64,000 bases of DNA from Sphingobium sp. EP60837 (GTDB lineage: Bacteria; Pseudomonadota; Alphaproteobacteria; Sphingomonadales; Sphingomonadaceae): NCBI RefSeq assembly GCF_001658005.1, contig NZ_CP015986.1, forward strand, positions 372,001 to 436,000, given 5' to 3'. Shown here one piece after another: positions 19,028-27,267 of this stretch. Numbering within the stretch: position 1 is the stretch's first letter; each line of letters begins with the position of its first letter. Made by a program: the position numbers and the translations under genes. Under the pieces are notes generated by a model. That model was not told where the DNA came from. It saw only the letters and a program-made list of their open reading frames with translations, and searched no databases.

Positions 19028-20000
19028 GGACACTCCTGAAACATCTTGGCCTGAAACAAACCGGCCCGAAACGAACAAGGGCGAATCCCGCCCGCGCGTC
19101 GCGCTTATTGCCGGGCCGACCGCCAGCGGCAAGAGCGCGCTGGCGGTTCGCTTGGCGCAGGCCGCGAACGGCGTCGTCATCAACGCCGACGCCAGCCAGG
19201 TCTATGCCGACCTCCAGGTCCTTTCGGCTCGCCCCAGTGCACAGGAAATGACGCAGGCCCCTCATCGCCTCTTCGGCCATATCGACGGAGGGGAGGCTTG
19301 CACCGCCGCGCGTTGGGCCGCCGAAGCCCGGTTGGAGATCGACAGCGCGCATCAGGAAGGCCGTCTCCCCATCCTCGGCGGCGGCACCGGCCTCTATCTC
19401 CGTACGCTGCTCGATGGCATCGCTCCGGTCCCTGACATCGACCCCGGCATCCGCGCCGCCGTTCGCGCGCTGCCGGTGGCCGAAGCCCACGCCGCGCTGT
19501 CCCGCGAGGACCCCGATGCTGCCGCCCGTCTCGCCCCCGCCGACACGACCCGCGTCGCCCGCGCCCTTGAAGTCGTCCGCTCCACCGGCAAGCCGCTCTC
19601 CTATTGGCAGCAGCACAAGAGCGGCGGCATCGCCGATCGCATCCACCTCTCCCCCCTCATCCTCCTCCCCCCGCGCGACTGGCTCATCGCCCGCTGCGAC
19701 CTGCGTTTCGAGCAGATGGTGGAGGGCGGAGCGGTGAAGGAAGTTGAAGCCCTTCTGGCCCGCAATCTCTCCCCCTCCCTCCCCGTCATGCGCGCCATCG
19801 GCGTCCCCGAAATCGTCGGGTGGCTGCGGGGCGACATGGATCGCGAGACCATGCTGGAACGCGGCCGCATCGCCACCCGCCAATATGCCAAGCGCCAATA
19901 TACGTGGTTTTCCCGCCAGCCGCCGGACAGCTGGGCGCGTGAAGGACGCTCCATTGATGACAAGATTGCCGCCGAACTGATAATAAAATTACGCCGATAG
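19026..20000 (+). CDS. miaA: tRNA dimethylallyltransferase
   Basis: Adds the isopentenyl group to A37 of tRNAs reading UNN codons. The 324 residues contain the P-loop [16 protein letters not shown], the [17 protein letters not shown] segment, HRLFGHIDG, and the [13 protein letters not shown] motif. The N-terminus carries a three-fold five-residue repeat, [15 protein letters not shown], ahead of the usual start of the domain; the DNA is three 15-base repeats. No other in-frame ATG lies before the P-loop. The start codon overlaps that of serB on the other strand by two bases. Confidence 0.95.
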   Translation: MDTPETSWPETNRPETNKGESRPRVALIAGPTASGKSALAVRLAQAANGVVINADASQVYADLQVLSARPSAQEMTQAPHRLFGHIDGGEACTAARWAAEARLEIDSAHQEGRLPILGGGTGLYLRTLLDGIAPVPDIDPGIRAAVRALPVAEAHAALSREDPDAAARLAPADTTRVARALEVVRSTGKPLSYWQQHKSGGIADRIHLSPLILLPPRDWLIARCDLRFEQMVEGGAVKEVEALLARNLSPSLPVMRAIGVPEIVGWLRGDMDRETMLERGRIATRQYAKRQYTWFSRQPPDSWAREGRSIDDKIAAELIIKLRR

Positions 20001-20003
20001 GTG

Positions 20004-20032
20004 TTGACTAGCCATTTTATGTCTAATAGAGG
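20004..20032 (+). promoter_or_regulatory. possible ilvB promoter
   Basis: TTGACT (20004-20009), a 17-base spacer and TAGAGG (20027-20032), directly after the miaA stop. The -35 is good; the -10 keeps only the leading TA. It would give a 5' leader of about 60 bases before the GTG of ilvB. No branched-chain-rich leader peptide is seen here. Confidence 0.35.
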
Positions 20033-20101
20033 CACCCGCCTTGCCATCTCTCCGCTTCCGGGGCAGAGGGCGCAACCTGCATCCAGTGGAAGGATTTCAT
20101 C

Positions 20102-21850
20102 GTGGCCGAAAAGAGCGGCGCGGACATTTTGGTTGAATGCCTGATCGATCTGGGCGTCGAAGTCGTGTTCGGTTATCCGGGCGGCGCGGTGCTGCCCATC
20201 TATGACGCGCTTTTCAACCATCCGAAGATCCGCCACGTCCTCGTCCGCCACGAACAGGGCGCTACCCATATGGCGGAAGGCTATGCCCGCTCGACCGGCA
20301 AGCCGGGCGTCGTCCTCGTGACCTCCGGCCCCGGCGCGACCAATGCCGTCACCGGCATCACCGACGCGCTGATGGATTCCATCCCCATGGTCGTCATCAC
20401 CGGCCAGGTCCCGACGCAGCTGATCGGCACCGACGCGTTCCAGGAAGCGGACACGGTCGGCATCACGCGCCACTGCTCGAAGCACAATTATCTGGTCAAG
20501 GACCCAGCGAAGCTCGCTAGCGTGGTCCATGAGGCGTTCCATATCGCCACCACCGGCCGTCCCGGTCCGGTCGTTGTCGATATCCCCAAGAACGTCCAGA
20601 TCGCGACTGCGGCCTATGCCCGGCCGCTCGGCTTTGAACATGCCAGCTACAAGCCGCAAACCAAGGCCGACGCCTCCGCGATCGCGACCGCCGTCGAAAT
20701 GCTGGCGGCTGCCGAACGCCCGATCTTCTATACCGGCGGCGGCGTAATCAACTCCGGCCACAAGGCATCGCTGCTCTTGCGCGAACTGGCGGAACTGACC
20801 GGCGCGCCCGTCACCTCGACCCTCATGGGCCTCGGCGCATTCCCCGCCTCCTCGCCGCAATGGCTGGGGATGCTGGGCATGCACGGCACCTATGAAGCCA
20901 ATTGGGCGATGAACAAGGCGGACCTCATCATCTGCGTCGGCGCCCGCTTCGACGACCGCGTCACCGGCCGCCTCGATGCCTTCGCGCCGAACAGCAAGAA
21001 GGTCCACATCGACATCGACCGCAGTTCGATCAACAAGACGGTCGAGGTCGATCTCCCCATCGTCGCGGACGTCGGCAACGCGCTGACCGACATGATCACC
21101 GCCTGGAAAACGCACGGCCACAAGCCCGCGGACCTCTCGGAATGGTGGGCCCGGATCGAAGGCTGGCGCGCCCGCAACAGCCTCGCCTATCCGGAAAGCC
21201 GCGAGGAGATCATGCCGCAGGAGGCGATTGCGCAGCTTTACAAGGCGTCGCGCACGGCAAAGGACGTCATCATCACCACCGAAGTCGGCCAGCACCAGAT
21301 GTGGGCGGCCCAGCATTTCGGCTTTGACGAGCCCAACAAATGGCTGACCTCCGGCGGCCTCGGCACCATGGGCTATGGCTTCCCTGCCGCCATCGGCGCG
21401 CAGGTCGGCAATCCCGACAGCCTGGTCGTCTGCGTCGCGGGCGATGCCTCGATCCAGATGAACATCCAGGAAATGGGCACCGCGAGCCAGTATCGCCTGC
21501 CGGTCAAGATATTCATCCTCAACAATGAATATATGGGCATGGTCCGCCAGTGGCAGGAACTGACCTATGAAAGCCGCTATTCGAACAGCTATTCGGACAG
21601 CCTGCCCGACTTCGTGAAGCTGGCCGAAGCCTATGGCTGGACCGGCATTCGCATCGAAGGACCGCAGGAACTGGAGGCGGGCATCCGCCAGATGATCGAC
21701 ACGCCCGGCCCGGTGATCGTCGATTGCCGCGTGGCGAAGCTGTCCAACTGCTTCCCGATGATCCCGTCGGGCGCGGCGCATACCGACATGCTGCTCGATC
21801 CCAACCAGATCGCAGGCATCATGTCGGATGAGGCGAAGGCTTTGGTGTGA
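20102..21850 (+). CDS. ilvB: acetolactate synthase, large (catalytic) subunit
   Basis: Thiamine-diphosphate enzyme making acetolactate or acetohydroxybutyrate, first common step of valine, leucine and isoleucine synthesis. The 582 residues show the N-terminal catalytic region FGYPGGAVLPIYDAL and VRHEQGATHMAEGYARSTGK with the catalytic Glu, and the ThDP/Mg site VAGDASIQMNIQEMGTA ... NNEYMGMVRQW. The start is a GTG with AAGGA upstream. It forms an operon with a 116-codon unknown and ilvN; each junction overlaps (GTGA, then TGATG), pointing to coupled translation. Confidence 0.97.
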   Translation: MAEKSGADILVECLIDLGVEVVFGYPGGAVLPIYDALFNHPKIRHVLVRHEQGATHMAEGYARSTGKPGVVLVTSGPGATNAVTGITDALMDSIPMVVITGQVPTQLIGTDAFQEADTVGITRHCSKHNYLVKDPAKLASVVHEAFHIATTGRPGPVVVDIPKNVQIATAAYARPLGFEHASYKPQTKADASAIATAVEMLAAAERPIFYTGGGVINSGHKASLLLRELAELTGAPVTSTLMGLGAFPASSPQWLGMLGMHGTYEANWAMNKADLIICVGARFDDRVTGRLDAFAPNSKKVHIDIDRSSINKTVEVDLPIVADVGNALTDMITAWKTHGHKPADLSEWWARIEGWRARNSLAYPESREEIMPQEAIAQLYKASRTAKDVIITTEVGQHQMWAAQHFGFDEPNKWLTSGGLGTMGYGFPAAIGAQVGNPDSLVVCVAGDASIQMNIQEMGTASQYRLPVKIFILNNEYMGMVRQWQELTYESRYSNSYSDSLPDFVKLAEAYGWTGIRIEGPQELEAGIRQMIDTPGPVIVDCRVAKLSNCFPMIPSGAAHTDMLLDPNQIAGIMSDEAKALV

Positions 21851-22197
21851 CGCAACATCTGAAGCTCCGCGTCCATGTGAGCGAACCCTTCGACTTCGAA
21901 CGGATCAGCGGCACGGCCGAGCTGAAAGGCTGGACCGTGGATCATGCCGATCCAGAAAATGAAGCATGGGAAGTGCATCTGGATGAAGGCTTCGATTTCC
22001 ATGATCGCCATATCGGCCGCCTGCTGGTCAGCCCGCGCTATGTGGGCGAGCATCTGGCCCGCATGTTCGACGCGATCGCGGGCTTCCCTGTCCGCCTCGC
22101 GCATCGGGACGACGGCAGCTGGCACTATGCCTTCACCGGGATGATCTCCCAGCGCCATGAGCGCGAAAAAGAACCGGATAACGGAACGAGCATCTGA
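21847..22197 (+). CDS. conserved-looking small protein between ilvB and ilvN
   Basis: A 116-residue acidic soluble protein that I do not recognise. It begins with a GTG that overlaps the ilvB stop by four bases and its stop overlaps the ilvN ATG by one base, so it is translated in step with both subunits. Visible segments are LRVHVSEPFDFERISGTAEL, GWTVDHADPENEAWEVHLDE and RLLVSPRYVGEHLARMFDAI. No signal peptide, membrane segment or known motif. Placement between the two subunits of one enzyme suggests a role tied to acetolactate synthase, but this is inference. Confidence 0.8.
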   Translation: MTQHLKLRVHVSEPFDFERISGTAELKGWTVDHADPENEAWEVHLDEGFDFHDRHIGRLLVSPRYVGEHLARMFDAIAGFPVRLAHRDDGSWHYAFTGMISQRHEREKEPDNGTSI

Positions 22198-22712
22198 TGC
22201 ACATTCAGGAAGAATATAGCGAACGGCACGTCCTGTCGCTCACGGTCACCAACGAAGCGGGCATCCTCGCACGCATCGCGGGCCTGTTCACCGCGCGCGG
22301 CTATAATATCGACAGCCTGACCGTGGCGGACATCACGCCCGATCACGCGATCAGCCGCATCACCATCGTCACCAATGGCCCGCCCAAGGTGATCGACCAG
22401 ATCATCGCCCAGCTCGACCGCTTGGTGCCGGTGCACAAGGTCACGGACCTCACCGCCAACGGCCCCTTCGTCGAGCGCGAACTGGCGCTGGTGAAGGTGT
22501 CGGGCACCGGCGAAGACCGGATCGAGGCGCTGCGCCTCGCCGACGTCTTCCGCGCCAAGGTGGTGGACACGACGATCGAAAGCTTCATCTTTGAGATCAC
22601 CGGCACGACCGACAAGATCGACAATTTCGTCGGCCTGATGCGCCAGATCGGCTTGGTCGAAGTCGGCCGCACCGGCGTAGTCGGCCTGATCCGCGGCAAG
22701 GAGCCGAACTGA
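22197..22712 (+). CDS. ilvN: acetolactate synthase, small (regulatory) subunit
   Basis: The regulatory partner of IlvB, giving valine feedback and full activity. The 171 residues have an N-terminal ACT domain (LSLTVTNEAGILARIAGLFT, RGYNIDSLTVADITPD) and the C-terminal IlvN domain (RELALVKVSGTGEDRIEALR). This is the long form also called IlvH. Coupled to the preceding small gene by TGATG. Followed by a repeat-filled gap before ilvC. Confidence 0.96.
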   Translation: MHIQEEYSERHVLSLTVTNEAGILARIAGLFTARGYNIDSLTVADITPDHAISRITIVTNGPPKVIDQIIAQLDRLVPVHKVTDLTANGPFVERELALVKVSGTGEDRIEALRLADVFRAKVVDTTIESFIFEITGTTDKIDNFVGLMRQIGLVEVGRTGVVGLIRGKEPN

Positions 22713-23921
<1,209 letters not shown>

Positions 23922-23934
23922 GCCAATCAACCTG

Positions 23935-24036
23935 GAGCAGATTCCGATCTGATGGCATCGGTTCGGCTGCTCTAGGTTTTTGTTTTACCGCGTTTTCCGA
24001 GTCAGCAGGTAATTCTACCTGCTTAGAAAACGCTCT
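23935..24036. repeat. dispersed-type hairpin element downstream of ilvC
   Basis: Two nested inverted repeats. The first is GAGCAG (23935-23940) with CTGCTC (23967-23972), with inner CCGAT/ATCGG, followed by a T-rich tract that may terminate ilvC. The second is GCGTTTTC (23990-23997) with GAAAACGC (24026-24033), enclosing AGCAGGTA/TACCTGCT around a four-base loop. The look is of a sphingomonad intergenic repeat; only one copy of this family is in the window. Confidence 0.6.
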
Positions 24037-24038
24037 AG

Positions 24039-24060
24039 CCCCTCCCTTTCAAGGGAGGGG
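24039..24060. repeat. C/T-rich palindrome, perfect 10-base arms
   Basis: CCCCTCCCTT and AAGGGAGGGG flank a two-base loop, continuing into TTGGGGTGGG. Same family as the palindromes at 22721, 47351 and 53137. It abuts the preceding hairpin element in the 273-base gap between ilvC and yceI. Confidence 0.75.
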
Positions 24061-24141
24061 TTGGGGTGGGTGCGAGCGAAGCGAGCTTCCAATATCGCAA
24101 GCCGGTAACTCTCTGTTTCCAGTTACACCTCTGGAACAATC

Positions 24142-24171
24142 AAAGGACGCCGCTATGGTAGCGCGTCCTTT
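24142..24171 (+). promoter_or_regulatory. strong hairpin upstream of yceI
   Basis: AAAGGACGC (24142-24150) pairs perfectly with GCGTCCTTT (24163-24171), and the loop can extend the stem with GCTA/TAGC after a one-base bulge. It ends about 23 bases before the yceI ATG, so it lies in that gene's 5' leader if transcription begins upstream. It may be a terminator of readthrough or an mRNA-stability element. Confidence 0.45.
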
Positions 24172-24194
24172 GACTGCTTCTGGAGAACCCATTC

Positions 24195-24821
24195 ATGCGC
24201 AAGTTGCTGATTTCCGCCGTCGCTGTCGCCACCCTCACTGGCGGCACCGTCGTGATCGCCCAGCAGATGCCCGCCGCCCCAGGCGCGAAGGACCCCGCCC
24301 GCGTCACCGGCGGCACCTATCAGATCGACCCAGGCCACACCCAGGTCGTTTTCGCCTATGATCATATGGGCTTCTCCAACAATCTCGGCATCATTTCCGA
24401 ATCCACCGGCACGCTGACGCTCGATCCAAAGAATGTGGCCGCCTCGAAAGTCTCCGTCGAAGTCCCGATCAGCAACATCCGGACCGGCGTCGCGAAGCTT
24501 GACGAACATTTGATGAAGCCCGAATTCTTCGACTCCGCCAAATTCCCCAAGGCCACCTTCGTTTCGACCGCCGTAAAGGCAGACGGCCCGACAGGCGCCG
24601 AAATCACCGGCAATCTCACGATCAAGGGCGTGACCAAGCCGGTGACGCTGGACGCCGAGTTCTACGGCGCGGGCAAGGCTCCGGCGATGGCAGGGGGCAA
24701 GGAAAATGTCGGCTTCGTCGCGACCGGCGCCGTGAAACGCAGCGACTTCAAAATGGGCTATGGCGTGCCGATGGTCGGCGATACAATCGAACTGAAGATC
24801 GTCGCCGCGTTCCAGAAGTAA
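24195..24821 (+). CDS. YceI-family periplasmic protein
   Basis: A 208-residue secreted protein with signal peptide MRKLLISAVAVATLTGGTVV and a YceI lipocalin-like domain that binds polyisoprenoid-type lipids in known structures. Typical segments: GGTYQIDPGHTQVVFAYDHM, KLDEHLMKPEFFDSAKFP and ITGNLTIKGVTKPVTLDAEF. Good GGAGAA ribosome-binding site. Alone between repeat elements; the palindrome and T-run just after the stop probably terminate it. The physiological ligand cannot be told from sequence. Confidence 0.92.
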   Translation: MRKLLISAVAVATLTGGTVVIAQQMPAAPGAKDPARVTGGTYQIDPGHTQVVFAYDHMGFSNNLGIISESTGTLTLDPKNVAASKVSVEVPISNIRTGVAKLDEHLMKPEFFDSAKFPKATFVSTAVKADGPTGAEITGNLTIKGVTKPVTLDAEFYGAGKAPAMAGGKENVGFVATGAVKRSDFKMGYGVPMVGDTIELKIVAAFQK

Positions 24822-24837
24822 TCGGCCCTGCCAATGC

Positions 24838-24873
24838 CGTCACCCCGGGCTTGACCCGGGGTCCCGCTTTTTT
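24838..24873. repeat. GTCACCCCGG-type palindrome, probable yceI terminator
   Basis: ACCCCGGG (24842-24849) pairs with CCCGGGGT (24855-24862), followed by CCCGC and a run of six T. It works as a plausible Rho-independent terminator for yceI. Copies of the same unit stand at 25193-25223 (inverted) and 25252-25282 (direct), on the other side of the GIY-YIG gene. Confidence 0.75.
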
Positions 24874-24886
24874 AAATACGCCAGTA

Positions 24887-25186
24887 ATGACAAGCGACCA
24901 GCAAGGCGGCTGGGTCTATATCATGGCCGATCGCTATCGCGGCACCATGTATGTCGGCGTCACGGCAAACCTTGCGGCACGCATCCATCAGCATCGATTG
25001 GGCGAAGGATCTGACTTCTGCACCCGTTACGGACTTGTCCACCTCGTATGGGCGGAGCATGCAGATGACATCGCAAGCTGCATTGAACATGAAAAGCGCC
25101 TCAAGCGCTGGCGCCGCCAATGGAAGTTCGACCTGATTGAAAGAGCCAACCCGGATTGGCGGGACATGTTCGATACACTTGCGTGA
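24887..25186 (+). CDS. small stand-alone GIY-YIG nuclease-domain protein
   Basis: A 99-residue single-domain protein of the UPF0213/YhbQ-like group. The signature reads VYI ... YVG (residues 9-11 and 19-21); the conserved Arg is in LAARIHQHRLG, the catalytic Glu in IEHEKRLKRW, and the terminal Asn in ERANPDWRDMF. Length is normal. No clear ribosome-binding site precedes the ATG at 24887. The gene is enclosed by inverted copies of the GTCACCCCGG palindrome, an arrangement recalling a minimal mobile unit, though no duplication of a target site is visible. Function of such stand-alone proteins is poorly known. Confidence 0.88.
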   Translation: MTSDQQGGWVYIMADRYRGTMYVGVTANLAARIHQHRLGEGSDFCTRYGLVHLVWAEHADDIASCIEHEKRLKRWRRQWKFDLIERANPDWRDMFDTLA

Positions 25187-25192
25187 ATGGTA

Positions 25193-25282
25193 GCGGGACC
25201 CCGGATCGAGTCCGGGGTGACGCGACTGTGGTAGGGCGCACTATCCAATTCGTCACCCCGGGCTCGACCCGGGGTCCCGCTT
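25193..25282. repeat. inverted and direct copies of the GTCACCCCGG palindrome
   Basis: Copy two (25193-25223) is in opposite orientation to the one at 24838, with arms ACCCCGGA/TCCGGGGT. Copy three (25252-25282) is direct, with arms ACCCCGGG/CCCGGGGT. Together they open the 344-base region between the GIY-YIG gene and leuA; the rest of that region is the leuA promoter and attenuator. Confidence 0.8.
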
Positions 25283-25321
25283 CTTCATCACTCCCCACTC
25301 CCTCCCCCAACACACCAAAAC

Positions 25322-25350
25322 TTGCACTTCCCCGCCAATCCCGTTAAACC
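25322..25350 (+). promoter_or_regulatory. probable promoter of the leuA leader
   Basis: TTGCAC (25322-25327), a 17-base spacer, then TAAACC (25345-25350). Transcription would start near 25357, only a few bases before the leader-peptide ATG at 25361. That fits the absence of any ribosome-binding site there: the leader would be translated as a leaderless or nearly leaderless message, as known for the trpL leader of Sinorhizobium meliloti. Confidence 0.5.
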
Positions 25351-25360
25351 CCCACCCATC

Positions 25361-25405
25361 ATGCAGCGCGCGCTTCTTCCCCTGCTACGACTTACACGCC
25401 CTTAG
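25361..25405 (+). CDS. leucine leader peptide of the leuA attenuator
   Basis: A 14-codon open frame, MQRALLPLLRLTRP, ending TAG at 25403-25405. Five of 14 residues are leucine, within codons 5-11 (CTT CTT CCC CTG CTA CGA CTT), ideal for sensing charged leucyl-tRNA. It ends 125 bases before leuA. Its last codons and stop lie inside an RNA stem whose partner is 40 bases further on, the classical design of ribosome-mediated attenuation. The peptide itself probably has no function beyond ribosome stalling. Confidence 0.8.
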   Translation: MQRALLPLLRLTRP

Positions 25406-25502
25406 GCGTGGCTTTTGTGCTGCTCTTCGCTTGAATGACGCAGCAATCCGCCTAAGGGCAAAACCAAGCAGATAGTCGTTTCACCGGACCCGCGATGCGC
25501 GG
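25395..25502 (+). promoter_or_regulatory. leuA transcription attenuator (alternative RNA stems)
   Basis: Segment 25398-25408 (GCCCTTAGGCG, overlapping the leader stop) is perfectly complementary over 11 bases to 25449-25459, and an inner TGCTG/CAGCA pair supports that long stem. A competing local hairpin, CACGCC-CTTA-GGCGTG, is at 25395-25410. A further hairpin, CCGCG-ATG-CGCGG (25490-25502), followed by a short TTT, may be the weak terminator. Which stem means termination cannot be settled by eye. Stalling on Leu codons should leave the early segment free to pair downstream. Confidence 0.65.
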
Positions 25503-25530
25503 CCCGTTTGCGTAAAGAAGTAGCTTTCCC

Positions 25531-27195
25531 ATGATGCTGACCGACCCTTCGCAGAAATACCGCCCCTTCCCTCAGGTGGATCTGCCCAACCGCCAGTGGC
25601 CCAGCGCCGTCATCACCTCGCCGCCGCGCTGGCTCTCGACCGACATGCGCGATGGTAACCAGTCGCTGATCGATCCCATGAACGCGGAAAAGAAGCGCCG
25701 CTTCTTCGACCTGCTGATCAGGGTGGGCGTCAAGGAGATCGAGGTCGGCTTCCCCAGCGCGGGCGCGACCGAGTTCGACTTCATCTCCGGCCTGGTCCGC
25801 GACGGCGCGATCCCCGACGATGTCTTCCCGCAAGTGCTGACCCAGGCCCGCGAAGACCTGATCGCGACCACCTTCGAAAGCCTGCGGGGCGCCAAGCAGG
25901 CGATCGTCCATGTCTATAATGCCGTCTCTCCGGCGTGGCGGAACATCGTGTTCCAGATGGACCGACCGCAGATCAAGGAAATCGCGATCAACGCGGCAAA
26001 GCTGCTGCGCGACAATGCGGCCAAGCAGCCCAACACCGACTGGCATTTCGAATATTCGCCGGAAACCTTCTCCACGGCGGAGCTAGATTTCAGCCTGGAA
26101 TGTTGTGAAGCGGTCATGGAAATCCTGCAGCCGACGCCAGAGCGCCCGCTGATCCTGAACCTGCCCGCGACGGTCGAAGCCGCGACGCCCAACATCTACG
26201 CGGACCAGATCGAATGGATGTGCCGCAACATTTCGAAACGCGACAGCGTCGTCATCTCGCTGCACACCCATAATGACCGCGGCACCGGCGTCGCGGCGGC
26301 CGAGCTGGGACTGATGGCGGGTGCGGATCGTGTCGAAGGCTGTCTGTTCGGCAATGGCGAGCGTACCGGCAATTGCGATCTCGTGACCGTCGCGCTCAAC
26401 ATGTACACGCAGGGTGTCAATCCGGGGCTCGACTTCTCCGACATCGACGAGGTCATTCAGACCGTCGAATATTGCAACCAGCTGCCCGTTCATCCGCGCC
26501 ATCCCTATGCGGGCGAACTGGTCTTCACCGCCTTCTCCGGCTCGCACCAGGACGCGATCAAGAAGGGTTTTGCCGTTCAGGAAACGCGCAACGACCGGAT
26601 TTGGGACGTGCCCTATCTGCCCATCGATCCCAAGGATCTGGGCCGCGACTATGAAGCGGTGATCCGCGTCAATTCGCAGTCCGGTAAGGGCGGCGTCGCC
26701 TGGGTGCTGCAGCAGGACAAGGGGCTGAAGCTGCCCAAGCGCATGCAGGCGGATTTCTCCCGCGTCGTCCAGGCGCTGGCCGACCAGACCAGCCGCGAGC
26801 TGAACGCCGCCGACATCTGGACCGCGTTCGAGGATCATTACCGCCTCTCGGGTGACCAGCCCTACAAGCTGATCGACTATAATGAGAGCGGCCATGCGGG
26901 CGACCGCATCTTCACCGGCAAGATCGCGCACAAGGGCGGCGAACGGAGCATTTCCGGACGCGGCAACGGCCTGCTCTCCTCGGTGCTGGCCGCCCTGCGC
27001 GAGGATCTCGGCGTCGATCTGGAGATTGCCGACTATAGCGAACATGCGATCGGCGCAGGCACGGACGTTGCCGCCGCCGCCTATGTCGAATGCCGCACGC
27101 CCGACGGCCGCACAATCTTCGGCATCGGCACCGACACCGACGTCGCCACCGCGTCGGTCCAGGCTGTGCTTTCGGCCGCCAACAGCATTTCATAA
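25531..27195 (+). CDS. leuA: 2-isopropylmalate synthase
   Basis: First committed step of leucine synthesis: acetyl-CoA plus 2-ketoisovalerate gives 2-isopropylmalate. The 554-residue product is the long form. It has a TIM-barrel catalytic domain ([16 protein letters not shown] near residue 35, metal-binding [18 protein letters not shown]) and a C-terminal allosteric LeuA dimer domain ([19 protein letters not shown]) that binds leucine. Control is therefore likely double: feedback inhibition of the enzyme and the transcription attenuator just upstream. Monocistronic, ended by a strong hairpin. Confidence 0.97.
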   Translation: MMLTDPSQKYRPFPQVDLPNRQWPSAVITSPPRWLSTDMRDGNQSLIDPMNAEKKRRFFDLLIRVGVKEIEVGFPSAGATEFDFISGLVRDGAIPDDVFPQVLTQAREDLIATTFESLRGAKQAIVHVYNAVSPAWRNIVFQMDRPQIKEIAINAAKLLRDNAAKQPNTDWHFEYSPETFSTAELDFSLECCEAVMEILQPTPERPLILNLPATVEAATPNIYADQIEWMCRNISKRDSVVISLHTHNDRGTGVAAAELGLMAGADRVEGCLFGNGERTGNCDLVTVALNMYTQGVNPGLDFSDIDEVIQTVEYCNQLPVHPRHPYAGELVFTAFSGSHQDAIKKGFAVQETRNDRIWDVPYLPIDPKDLGRDYEAVIRVNSQSGKGGVAWVLQQDKGLKLPKRMQADFSRVVQALADQTSRELNAADIWTAFEDHYRLSGDQPYKLIDYNESGHAGDRIFTGKIAHKGGERSISGRGNGLLSSVLAALREDLGVDLEIADYSEHAIGAGTDVAAAAYVECRTPDGRTIFGIGTDTDVATASVQAVLSAANSIS

Positions 27196-27210
27196 CGAAA
27201 CTGAAAATAG

Positions 27211-27246
27211 GAAATGGCGAGCAAAACGCGTTTTTCTCGCCATTTC
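27211..27246. terminator. long perfect hairpin between leuA and trmFO
   Basis: GAAATGGCGAG (27211-27221) pairs with CTCGCCATTTC (27236-27246) without mismatch. Inside, AAAACGCGTTTT continues the helix after one C-T mismatch, giving a nearly self-complementary 36-base element. It starts 15 bases after the leuA stop and ends 21 bases before the trmFO start. It probably terminates leuA, but its closeness to trmFO leaves a regulatory role possible. Confidence 0.6.
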
Positions 27247-27267
27247 ATTCATTAAATCGGAAAAACA

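Noticed and set aside
20001..20101. Attenuator leader peptide upstream of ilvB
   Set aside because: The only small frame (from ATG 20019) is not enriched in Ile, Leu or Val codons, has no stop before ilvB, and no alternative stems were found.
19601..21781. 726-codon open frame on the - strand
   Set aside because: Runs antisense through the 3' part of miaA and almost all of ilvB; low-complexity translation, no ribosome-binding site, no recognisable domain.
24838..25282. CRISPR array
   Set aside because: Three related palindromes, but in mixed orientation with a gene between them and no regular spacers.
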